Origin: Leucaena leucocephala
Taxonomy: Eukaryota; Streptophyta; Magnoliopsida; Fabales; Fabaceae
DNA: 64,000 nucleotides
Assembly (NCBI GenBank): GCA_037074615.1
Contig: CM073563.1
Location: forward strand, 18,336,501 to 18,400,500
Direction: 5' to 3'
A model generated the notes under the pieces. It was not told where the DNA came from and searched no databases. It saw only the letters and a program-made list of their open reading frames with translations. Position 1 is the first letter of the stretch. Each line of letters opens with the position of its first letter. This document shows positions 1 to 10,949 of this stretch, one piece after another. The position numbers were made by a program, and so were the translations under genes.

Positions 1-563
1 TTATTTTGAATTGATTACCAACAATTCATCAGATATAAAATCCTGGCCTTCATCAGAGGAATATGGACCCGTCATCATCCCACAAATCAGAATGAACTTT
101 AATGAGAAGATCGTCTAATTCTGCAAAACTAGCTCAAGAGAAGATAACATCGGTTTTATTTGTCGTCATGATACAAAGTGCTGAGTTATCCAGAGGTTGA
201 TCGAATGAATTTTATAAGTGGAGAAGCTTCGTTTTTCTACCAGATAGCCAAGACACAGATGGTTGGGTGAACATGCTTCATCGTTAAACACTCACTCAGT
301 TGAATCAAGTTATGCAGCCAATTTAAAATATCCAACTTCAAATCAAGCAATGGAGAGGGAGCTAACGATCATCCACAGTTAAACCCTATCTTCTTCAGAA
401 GCCTTTCCTTTACTTAATGAGCTTTGCAACCGACAGAAAGAGACAAAAACAGTGAACTTATTGACCAAATTAAAGAGAGACGGATATTTGATGAATTCCT
501 GAATGTATGGCCCACACAACCCGGACGGATGATTATTGGGAGATGAAAAGTTTTTGAATTAAC
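1..563. other. Unassigned flank of the copia insertion
   Basis: No complete gene is visible. Two short plus-strand frames look somewhat protein-like: about positions 5-117, containing the string SWPSSEEYGP and ending in TAA, and about 448-546, containing FDEFLNVWPTQPG. I do not recognise either, and they may be decayed exons or chance. The copia element was inserted at the right end of this stretch, so it was originally continuous with the sequence from 5675 onward. Confidence 0.3.
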
Positions 564-568
564 AAATT

Positions 569-859
569 TGTTGATTCAGAGAGAAAGGATATGTAGAATG
601 CTTGAATATTATTGATATACTGAAGGGTATTTATATACAATAGGCAACCCTAGTCATTAATGCTATAATATCATATCGTATCCTCTATACTAAATACAGA
701 ATATTACGTACTAATTACATATCCTATAATATCGCTACAATATCCTATAATATCGCTATTACATATCCTATAATATCGCTACAATATCCTATAATATCGC
801 TATTACATATCCTATAATATCGCTACAATATCCTATAATATCGCTACAATATCTCTACA
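569..859 (-). repeat. 3' LTR of the copia element (291 bp)
   Basis: It matches the other LTR at 5428-5674 but is 44 bp longer, because it holds one more copy of a repeat built from CCTATAATATCGCTA units. Those repeats lie at the U3 start of the LTR in element orientation, where enhancer repeats are often found. Confidence 0.95.
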
Positions 860-871
860 CTCCCCCTCAAG
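860..871 (-). other. Polypurine tract (plus-strand primer site)
   Basis: On the minus strand the sequence CTTGAGGGGGAG lies directly before the TG that opens the 3' LTR. This is the expected position of the retroelement polypurine tract. It overlaps the TGA that ends the polyprotein (867-869). Confidence 0.85.
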
Positions 872-3800
872 TTGGAGTATAGATGTCAATCATACCCAAC
901 TTGTTACAAAGATATTCAATCCGGACCCCATTAAGAGCTTTAGTGAGGAGGTCGCCTAATTGATCACTGGATCGGACATGTCTTGTAGAGATGAAATTTT
1001 CTTTGAGCTTGTCTCGAATAAAATGACAGTCGATCTCAATATGTTTCGTGCGTTCATGGAATACCGAATTAGAAGCTATGTGTAGGGCCGCTTTATTGTC
1101 ACACCATAACGTTGCTGGTAATGAGGTTTCAAGGCCCACTTCCTTCATTAACTGATATATCCAGACTATCTCACATACAGATTGTGCCATGGCCCTGTAT
1201 TCCGCTTCTGCACTCGACCGTGACACTACATTTTGTTTCTTGCTTCTCCAAGATACCAAATTTCCTCCGACGAAGACACAGTAGCCAGTAGTAGACCGTC
1301 TTGTGGCCTTTGATCCACCATGATCAGCATCACAAAAACACTCAATATCTATATGGCCATGACTCTTGTACAGTATCCCACGACCTGGAGATCCCTTCAA
1401 ATAATGTAACACATGTTCTAAGGCTTCCCACTGTCGGATAGTTGGAGAGATCATAAATTGGCTAAGAACACTCACTGGATAAGTGATGTCAGGGCGGGTC
1501 ACTGTAAGATAATTCAATTTTCCAATTAATCTTCTGTACCTCTCTGGGTGCTCGAACAACTTGCTCTTAGCAGCTTCAACAGGATTTTCATATTGTACAC
1601 TACCATCAGCATCAAGCAGCGGGTTATAAACTATAGGAAAGCTAGTTGGGGCAGCTCCAAGTTTACCGGTTTCTTTCAGCATATCAAGAACATATTTTCT
1701 CTGAGTCAATAAGATGCCATTCCTGCTCCTCATAACTTCAATTCCCAAGAAGTACTTTAATGAACCCAGATCCTTCGTCTGAAAATGGGAGTTAAGGAAT
1801 GATTTGAGTGATGAAATCCCCGAGGTGTCGCTCCCTGTAATCACAATGTCATCGACATATACAACTAGTAAGATTATGCCAGTACTTGTTCTCTGATAGA
1901 AGACCGAATGATCACACTTACTCTGGCACAAGCCAAAGTCTTTCACGACAGTACTAAATCTGTCAAACCATGCCCGAGGACTTTGCTTCAACCCGTATAA
2001 AGATCTCTTAAGATGACATACTTTACCGTGCTCCCCCTGAGCAACAAACCCAGGTGGTTGCTCCATGTATACTTCTTCAAGAAGATCGCCATGTAAGAAG
2101 GCATTTTTGATATCCAACTGAGAGAGATCTCAGCCATAAGTAGCAGCCAGAGAGATAAAGAGACGAACAGAGGAGAGCTTGGCCACAGGAGAAAAGGTCT
2201 CAGAATAGTCAACACCATACTTCTGAGCATAACCTTTAGCAACAAGACGAACTTTAAGACGTTCAAGAGTGCCATCAGCCTTAGTTTTAGGGGTCAACAC
2301 CCATTTACACCCAATGGCTTTCTTTCCTGCCGGTAAATCAACTAAGGACCACGTACCTGCACGATCAAGGGCCGCCATCTCCTCTTCCATAGCAGTACGC
2401 TAACCCGGGTGGGACAAGGCCTCAGAAAGGGATCGAGGGACGGAAATAATGTCTAAAGAGGCAATGAAGGCACGAGAAGAAGAGGAGAGGTGGTCATATG
2501 AAACAAATGAAGAAATAGGATAGGTACAAGTACGTTTACCTTTGCGAAGAGCAATGGGCAGATCGAGGGAGGGATCTGGATCAAGAACAGGAGGGGTCTC
2601 AGACGGAGGAATACTTGTCGTAGGATCTGATGAAGAAGTAGATAATGGCAGGGTAGAATCTGGCGTAACATCGGTAAGTGTGTCCTTTAGACGTCTGGTA
2701 TAAACCCGAGACAAAGGTGGTTGACCAGGTGCCGGTACGGGAGCTTGGGCCGGTGATGGAGAGGGAAGGACAGAGTATACCAGAAGAGTATCCTCCTCCA
2801 CAGGTAAAGGAACATGAGCTGAATTGGTAGACGCAAAATAAGGAACAGATTCCTGAAAAGTAACATCAGCAGAGACCATGTAACGATTAAGAGACGGAGA
2901 GAAACACCTATAACCTTTCTGAACACGAGAGTAGCCAAGGAAGACATACTTCAGAGACTTAGGATCCAATTTAGAGACACTCGGACGCACATCTCGAACA
3001 AAACACACGCACCCAAAAATCTTAGGGGCAATGGGAAACAAAGGTTTGGAAGGGAAGAGAGTAGTATAGGGAATATGACCATCAAGAACAGAGGAAGGCA
3101 TGCAATTAATAAGAAAGCACGCAGTAGAGATCGCATCGGCCCAAAAAGATTTAGGAACCTTCATTTGAAATAGAAGAGCACGGGCTACCTCTAAAAGGTG
3201 ACGATTTTTCCTTTCAGCAATGCCATTTTGAGCTGGTGTATCCACACAAGAGGATTGATGGAGAATGCCGTGTTTAAGCATAAAAGAACAAAATGATTCA
3301 GAAAAATATTCTTTAGCATTATCACTGCGCAAAGTTTGAATAGACGTATTGAATTGAGTCTTAATTTCAGCAGTAAAGGCACAAAAATGAGAAAACAACT
3401 CAGAACGATTTTTCATTAAATATAACCAAGTAGTACGGGAATAATCATCCACAAATGTAACAAAGTACTTGAAACCAGCTTTGGACTCAACTGGACATGG
3501 ACCCCAAACATCAGAGTGTACTAACTCAAAAGGAGACGAAGCTCGTTTATTGACTCGAGAAACTAAAGGAAGACGGTGATGTTTTGCAAACTGACATGAC
3601 TCACATTCTAAAGACAACAAATGCTGAAACTGAGGATAAACCTTTTTCAACGATGATAAAGATAAATGACCCAAACGACAATGTACTTCAAAAGGAGTGA
3701 TACCACCCGCACAGGCTACCGCACGCGACCCCTGATCATCAAGGAAGTAATGACCGCCAGATTCATAACCTCTACCAATAATCTTCTTCGTCAAAAGATC

Positions 3801-5039
3801 CTGTATCAAGCAATGATCAGGGAAAAGTGAGACCCAACAGTTTAATTGACGAGTAAGTTTACTAGGAGATAAAAGGTTAAAAGCAAGGTTAGGGACATTA
3901 AGTACAGACTCCAAATGAATAGAAGAGGTAGGTTTAACTGTGCCTGAACCAAGGACACGGGATTGGGAACCGTCCGCAATGGTAATGTTAGAAGGATTGG
4001 CATAAGATTTGTAAGTAGAGAAGAGATAGCGGTTACCTGTCATGTGGTCAGTAGCACCAGAGTCTATGATCCATTTGGAGGAAGAAGAGACAAGGGCAGT
4101 AGCCTCATTACCTGTGGCAATAGCAGCACTAGCAGGAGGATTGCTAGACTTTAATTGAGCATATTCAGTAGCAGAAATGGTAACCGTGTCATTAGCAGTC
4201 GTGGCCACATGTGCAGAGTTCTGTCGATTCTGTTTGTTCTGGAGTTTACGACACGTACGTTTCGTATGACCAGGTTCCTTACAGTAGTAACAAATCACAT
4301 CTTTTGACTCTTGATTAGAACCCCCTGGTGTAGAACCACGAGGAGTAAGTGGCCCACGAGTATTATTCTGACCACGACTGAGCAAGGCGCTAGTAGGCAC
4401 AGTAGAAGCTGGTGAAGAGATTTGTTCAGTTCTCAATACACGAGAGAAGGCTTCTTCAAGAGAAGGGAGATGAGCCCCAGATAAAATCTGAGAACGAGCA
4501 GCCGCATATCGAGACGGAAGTGCAGTAAGAAAACTCATAGTAGCCATCTGCTCTCGGTGAGACACATTGACCTTTCTCTCATCAGAAATAGGCATGAGGG
4601 CATTGAGTTCTTCATACATTCCTTTGAAATCCATAAAGAAGGCTGTAAGAGGACGATCATCCGGCATCTCTGCGCGATGGAAAGACCTGCAAACCTCATA
4701 TATTCGAGAAATATTATTCTTGCCGGAGTATAAGAATGCCAAGTAGTCCATCAGTTCTTTAACAAATTCACAGTGAGTAATAGAAGGCATGATCTCACTG
4801 TCAATAGAGTTACGAATTTGTAAGAGAAGCCGTGCATCATCCCTTAACCATGACTTGCGAGAGGGATCTTTCTCGTCCGGAGGATCATCGGTCAAGTGAT
4901 CTTCTTTCTCAATACTTCGGAAATAAATACGAATAGTTTTACTCCAATCTAGGTAATTTCTCCAGGTTAATTTGTACTCCGTAATCTTAGTGACTACTGG
5001 AACCATCTCAGAAACTGTTGTAGACTTAGTTGCAGCCAT
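867..5039 (-). pseudogene. Copia gag-pol polyprotein with two nonsense codons
   Basis: The coding frame runs from the ATG at 5039 to TGA at 867, about 1,390 codons. Visible parts in order are: gag; a CCHC knuckle (CYYCKEPGHTKRTC, about 4270-4310); the protease motif IDSGATDHM; an integrase zinc region with HCRLGHLS and CESCQFAKH; the integrase core; reverse transcriptase with LYGLKQSPRAW and YVDDI; and RNase H ending with ADQLGDLLTKAL-like sequence. The frame is kept throughout but is broken twice at the start of reverse transcriptase: TAG at 2400-2402 and TGA at 2127-2129. At both places related copia proteins carry Trp (TGG), so each break is one G-to-A change on the coding strand. Gag, protease and integrase stay open as one block. 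An upstream ATG at 5072 is in frame, but the ATG at 5039 (MAATKS) matches the related copy at 35184. Confidence 0.9.
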
Positions 5040-5415
5040 CCAAAACAGATTAGTGTTAATAAAATCAACCAAACAACGATTAGTTAAAAGAACTGGATTA
5101 CCGTTGCTTCACTAGGAGCCTCGTAAGAACAATTGTTCAAGCCAGTAGAGAAAGACCACTCCAGGGGTCAAATAAAACAAACAAATTGATCTGGAATCAA
5201 AAACAGAAAATCTGCCGTCGGAAAATACGGATCAGAGACGGAAGACCCAGTATGTGACAGTCAAAACCAGGGCACGAAACTTCAAGGGTATGCTAAGGAG
5301 GATGAGTCGAGCCCAACGGAGTGAATCGCCGTCGGAAAAGGTCGCCGGAAACAGAGACTCAAGAACAGCCGAAAACTGACGCCAAAAACAGCCAAACGTG
5401 CACCTAAACTTTAAA

Positions 5416-5427
5416 GCTCTGATACCA
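5416..5427 (-). other. Primer-binding site, initiator tRNA-Met type
   Basis: Directly after the 5' LTR, the minus strand reads TGGTATCAGAGC, the usual complement of the 3' end of plant initiator tRNA-Met used by many copia elements. This fixes the element's orientation and the LTR edge at 5428. Confidence 0.9.
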
Positions 5428-5674
5428 TGTTGATTCAGAGAGAAAGGATATGTAGAATGCTTGAATATTATTGATATACTGAGGGGTATTTATATACAAT
5501 AGGCAACCCTAGTCATTAATGCTATAATATCATATCGTATCCTCTATACTAAATACAGAATATTACGTACTAATTACATATCCTATAATATCGCTACAAT
5601 ATCCTATAATATCGCTATTACATATCCTATAATATCGCTACAATATCCTATAATATCGCTACAATATCTCTACA
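5428..5674 (-). repeat. 5' LTR of the copia element (247 bp)
   Basis: It carries one 44-bp repeat unit where the partner LTR has two. A TATATAAATA box on the minus strand (5487-5496) is a likely promoter for element transcription. Confidence 0.95.
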
Positions 5675-5679
5675 AAATT

Positions 5680-6458
5680 GATTATTATCAAATATTTATA
5701 ATTTACTGCTTGAAAGCACCCCGCCACTCACGTGAATCAAGAGGGGCAAGAAGTAGCTAACATGTTGATCAATGGTGGGGGCAACATTTTCAGATTTAGA
5801 AACCACAATTCACTTCTTATACTTCTCACTTTGAAATTTAAAATTGTTGGCTTGCATTCACGCATTCAAACATTGGATCAGAAGCCATTGAACAAGAAAT
5901 GAGTAATGATCTTCAATTAGCTTCTAAACAAAGATAGCACACTAGAAAAACATGTTTTCAGATCAAGTATTGATGTTAAAAAAGAAGACAGTTCTCAACA
6001 ATTCATATGGAGGATAACACATTCAACCTTTTAATTTGTTTAGTATCACCTAAGCAAGTTCAAGAAGAGAAAGGCCTCCAGTGTTATGATGAAATAGATG
6101 ACCGCGAAACGAAATTCGAGATGAACCTGAATACATAAAAAAATTACACAAGAATTTATGGAAGCACGTATACTCAAGATAATAATTTACATGTACGTGT
6201 GCGATGCAGTCTTCTCATGATCAAACTTGACCACAGGAGGCAGAGTGTTTTCAACCAAGGCACATAATGAACATTTTCTTTAGTCCGTGGAGATAAATAT
6301 ATCAGAAATAAATATGTTACATCAATGCTAAGCATCTTTGGTTCACAAAGACAAGAGTCATAATCATGACAGGAAGAGGACATCACCGATGTACTCCTAA
6401 TCTGCCAGATCTTTTCAACCCATTCTGCGTAGATTTCTGCAACAATCCCAGAAAAATC
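5680..6458. other. NPF gene 3' flank, no separate gene seen
   Basis: This is AT-rich sequence between the copia insertion and the transporter stop codon. The part nearest 6459 is probably the 3' untranslated region of the minus-strand NPF gene. I see no other coding signal. Confidence 0.5.
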
Positions 6459-9400
6459 TTAAGTTGCCTTCTTCTGCTTGTACCTTGCAGCACAGAATAG
6501 GTAAAGCAGGAAATTTAAGGAGCTAAGTCCAGATAAAAGCCAGAAAAAGTAATCTAGATGGCCTTCATTCAAGTTATCAGCAATCCATCCAATCTGTCCG
6601 CCTCGTGTTGTTATGTAAGTTACAATAGTAACAATGAAGGAGCTCAGGTAATTTCCTAAAGAAGTAGTCAGTAACGACAAGGCACTGCATAAACTCCGCA
6701 TGGCATCTGGAGATTGGTCATAGAAGAACTCAAGCTGCCCAATGAATGTGAATATCTCTGCTGCACCCAGCAAGAAATACTGAGGGATTTGCCAAAATAT
6801 ACTAATGGGCACAGCAACATCTTTATCAACAACATCAAGCTCTCTTGCAAGCTGCAGGCGTTTAATCTCCACAATAGCAGCTGCTGACATGCAAAGGACT
6901 GATATAAAAAGGCCAATTCCCATTCTTTGCAACTCTGAGAAGCCCCTTTCTTTACCTGTAAACTTCCTTGCGATTGGAACGATTATCCTGTCATAGATGG
7001 GGACCCAGAAAATAACGCTTATGACATCAAAAGTTGAGAGGGAGGCAGCAGGAATTGTGAATGAACCAATACTTGTGTCCATCATTGATCCTTGTTCCAC
7101 AAACATAGTGGACATCTGAGCATAAACAGCAGAGAAAACAATTCCAGATGCCCAAATTGGAAACATGCGGACCAATATTTTCAATTCCTCCACCTGGGTC
7201 ACAGTGCAGAGTCTCCATGTATTTGAATAGTCCCCATTTTTTATCTCAACATCAGAGACTATGGCTGCTTTATCAAGGTACCTTCATTGGAAAACAAAAA
7301 ACAAAAAATTGAAAATATTTAGCTGACTATGAATAGAAATCCCATTTCCTTAGTTAATATATGAGAATTAAAATTAAAAACATGTTAAAAATTCTAGTAT
7401 CTGTGACAATAAAAGAAGTGCTTAAAAAAAACCATTAGGAACATAACAGGAAATTCAAAGTGGTGAATTACGTTAGTTCATCACTATGTGCCAATTTCCT
7501 ACTTCCTTCAATTGCAGAGCTCTTATCTGGTGTCTCATATAGGAGGCTGCTATCCACCGGGACATCCAGATTCCGTTTCCGGAAGGAAGCTACCAAAACT
7601 TGGCACATTCTCGTAATAGGGCTTCCCCCTGGCTTTTGAAACCTATAGAGGGGTGTGCCTAAAAAGAAGCTTATAATAGCTAAGCCCATAAATACAGCAG
7701 GAATGCCAAATCCAAGACCCCAGCCGGCATTGTCTTGAATCCATACAATTAAACTGCTTGATACAAGAGCACCTATGTTAATAGAAAAGTAGAACCAGTT
7801 GAAAAAGGATCCCTTCTTCATCCTTTCCTTAGGATCAGTATCATCAAACTGATCTGCCCCAAAAGATGACACACATGGTTTGATTCCGCCCGTCCCAAGT
7901 GCAATAAGATACAGACCGAAGAAGAACACAGCATATTGTGCAGGAGTAGCTGATGGACATAAAGAACCCACACACTCTGCAGGCTTTAATGCTGGAACAG
8001 ATGCAGAAAGAGTCAATGTACACATTCCCTGCAGAAAACAATCACATCAGATAAAACATTTGAATGAAATTAAAGAACCATTACTGGAACACAAGGAAAA
8101 AGAATAGACAGATGAAATGCTGCTATGAAAACCATTTATTCCAAATATTGAATTTATAAATTTTTCAGAAAAGAAAAGCCCTTGAGATTTTCATGACAGT
8201 CGTCAAAGTAGAAATACTTCACTCTAAAATAAAGGAACAATAGAGATGAGAGAAATAATCTTCTATGATAAGAAACTCAACTTTAGAAACTGATTTTCTG
8301 ATTTCCAATTCTACAAAAAATTTTGACTGCATAGTGTATGATTTTCTATCATATTCCTCACCTTCTTTGATTTATAAAATTAAATTTTCAAAAGAATTCA
8401 AATTTTATTTAGGGACAAGACAAAGCAATTGCTTATGTAAAATACTGCAAAGCAAGCATGCATCCCAGGAGACGCTTAAACATAAAGATACAATTATCCG
8501 AATTTGCCCTAATGAAAATTTGCACTTTCACTTCTTCTTACATCTATTGTGGTTAAACCTCTGAAACAATGGAAGTTGTGTTTCAAGTAGTATTTAAGGG
8601 GATAACCACACATATGAACTTCAGAAAAATTATTAGCTTCCACTAAAAATTGGGCCTTAGACCTCCTGTCTAAACCATTATGTTTCCTATCAAAATGAAA
8701 ATGATAATTTCCATATTGTTTCAAAAAAGAATCAGGCAAGAATGGCATACCCATAACCATCATCTCTCACAATTAAAGTTGAGCACCATGAAAAGAAACC
8801 ATAACAAAAAGGCACCAGGTCCTATTTGTTGTGAACGGGAAAAGAAAGATGGCAAGTTATGAAATATGTGCTAGATTAATAAAGCTATAGAAGTATATAT
8901 TTACGAGGAAATAAATCGTTGAGAAGGTGGCAATTGTCCAGTATCTTCCCCAGTAAGCATCAGCAAGGACGGCTCCAATAAGAGGAGTAAGATAGCATGT
9001 TCCTTGCCAGGTAGTGACGTTTGTTGCGGCAGAGACATTCCCTTCATGTAGTTTACTAGTAAGATAGGTAACAAGATTTGTTGCGATGCCATAGTATGCT
9101 AAACGCTCACAACACTCATTGCCTGTAATACATAATGCATAAGAATGTTATGAACACAATATATTGTCTGATATGTGAGTGAGACCACCACAATCTTACC
9201 TAAAATAAATGGGCAAGCTTTCCAATTGCCAGTATTCTGCTTAAGAACAGCCTTCCCCTTAAAGTCAACGGAGCCATCTCCTGTGTATTGGCCAATCCTT
9301 TCATCCTTCAGATATAATGTAAACAATTATACAACAGAGCAAGAAACCATTCTCGTTCTAGTGGGTCAAAAGGAAAAGAAGAGCACTAACTAAGGGGAAA

Positions 9401-10513
9401 CCACATATGTTGCTAGACAATAATCTATTTTTGAGAATCAGAGGGGGATAACATCTAGGGATAAACTAATGAATTAAATAAGATCTTAATGTCAAAGAAC
9501 TGCAGTTTATATTGCTACTATGACAAGCATCAGTTGTAACTGCAGTTTATATTGCTACTATGACAAGCATCAGTTGTCCAAGTAATAGATATATTTTAAC
9601 ATAATCAAGTCAATTGCGCCAAGAGACAAGAAGAAGAAAAATCAGTAAATAGATAAATAAAACATTCAAAGAAATACATTATCCAGTCAATAAAAAAGTT
9701 CAAATTATGGAACATGACGAGAGATATTTGATTGATTAAAAGAGAGCACTAAGAGAAAGAGAAAAACACGGATAAACACTGATTAGGTCACCATTATAAT
9801 GCAATAAAAAGCTTGGAAAAATCCATGTAAGGATAGGGTGCACACCAGGATGCAATTATTGTAGGTTATTATACAATTTAAACTGCCCCACCCCACCAAA
9901 CAAAGCCATCCCCACTAAAAAGTGATACACAGTTTTCTTCTATCACGGGAAGCTAAATATCTCATCATAAGAAATGTGCCTTTACACAAAACAACATAAA
10001 CGTGGAGGGTTTCAAAATAAACATCCATACAAATATACAATGATCATCATACATAAGCATCCTTGCAAACTCAACGACCTCCACTGGAGGATTCCAGATC
10101 GGTCGACATCGCACCAATTATGATGAACAGTAACAGAAAATGCACCAAGAAAAAAAATATATCTTTAATATTAAATCTAGATATTTTGTTGATAACTGAA
10201 CTTACGTTCAGAACATCGATTGGCTAACCTAATGAATTTGACAAGGAGAGGAGCTTCCCACTCATCCAAGTTATTATATACACACCGATGGCTGACCAAA
10301 TATTATCACAACAACGAAAGAGGACATGGTTTACCTTCAGCATTTGCCTTCGCCAAAGTAAAATAAATCACAGTCATAGAGTCCCTCAAAATCCAATCAA
10401 ACTACGCAACTAAATTAAAAATATCCACAACCAAACTAAGATATAAAGATAAAGAAGGAAACCTGAAGAAGACCCTCTTCGACGAGCGAGTTATCTTCCT
10501 CAATGGAACCCAT
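6459..10513 (-). CDS. NPF8.3: NPF8-type (PTR2-like) di/tripeptide transporter
   Basis: Proton-coupled transporter of the NPF/POT family; the closest known relatives (NPF8.3/PTR2) move di- and tripeptides across cell membranes. Five exons on the minus strand: 10463-10513, 9200-9305, 8905-9122, 7472-8028 and 6459-7281. They join with consistent phase into 1,755 nt, 584 aa plus TAA, the normal length for the family. The start MGSIEEDNSLVEEGLLQ matches the family N-terminus. The ExxER motif of the first membrane helix is E55-C-C-E58-R59. Other landmarks are SASVPALKP, the loop motif FGADQFDDTD, FNWFYFSINIGALVSS, the central loop with YLDKAAIV, FYDQSPDAMRS, and a lysine-rich tail KQKKAT. All introns are GT-AG. 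The exact orthologue number is inferred from similarity; NPF8.1 or 8.2 are alternatives. A young copia element sits about 0.8 kb downstream of its stop. Confidence 0.93.
9498..9577. repeat. Perfect 40-bp tandem duplication in NPF intron 1
   Basis: Two adjacent copies of a 40-bp unit beginning AACTGCAGTTTATATTG lie within the first intron of the transporter gene. The copies appear identical, so the duplication is recent. No function is suggested. Confidence 0.9.
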
Positions 10514-10591
10514 ATCTTCTGCCTCTTACTTGGGCTTTACAAACAAGGACAATAGGAGGAGACAGTGAAATAGATATTTTGCCAAATTCTC

Positions 10592-10602
10592 AATATATAT
10601 AG
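10592..10602 (-). promoter_or_regulatory. Possible TATA box of the NPF gene
   Basis: The minus strand reads TATATATATTG about 80 bp upstream of the ATG, a plausible spacing for a TATA box and a short 5' leader. The assignment rests on position and composition only. Confidence 0.35.
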
Positions 10603-10912
10603 AAGCCGAACCTCTTCAGATGGATGACTTAGAAGAAAAGGCCGCAGTTTCTCGATTTGCGCGAAACTGAAATAATAACGCAGAATCCAGAGAACAGATT
10701 CGACTCAATAATTGAGAATGGATTACTGAAATAGAAACTTGAAGGTAATAAAAGAAAATTCGAACAAACGAGAGGATAAATTAAGCAGTAAATTGGAATA
10801 TAATATTCACCAAAAACGATTTAGTGAGTAATTGATCAGGGAGGGGGAGAGACTGCCGTCTTGATCGCTTGTGAATAAAAGAAATCACAAGAGGAAAGGA
10901 AAGTTTGGATTG

Positions 10913-10914
<2 letters not shown>

Positions 10915-10948
<34 letters not shown>
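10915..10948. repeat. (TA)n microsatellite
   Basis: About 17 uninterrupted TA units lie roughly 400 bp upstream of the NPF start codon. Such tracts are highly length-variable. Confidence 0.95.

Positions 10949-10949
<1 letters not shown>

Larger units (their letters stand above)
569..5674 (-). mobile_element. Full-length Ty1/copia LTR retrotransposon
   Basis: The element is 5,106 bp, bounded by two LTRs that begin TGTTGATTCAG and end TCTCTACA in plus orientation. A 5-bp target-site duplication, aaatt, sits at 564-568 and 5675-5679. Read on the minus strand the order is 5' LTR, methionine-tRNA primer-binding site, gag, protease, integrase, reverse transcriptase, RNase H, polypurine tract and 3' LTR, which is the copia order. 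The two LTRs differ by a 44-bp repeat-unit gain or loss and I noticed one substitution, so the insertion looks recent. The polyprotein frame has two in-frame stops, so this copy is probably not autonomous. Related, older copies lie at 34717-38680 and 57874-59041. Confidence 0.95.
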
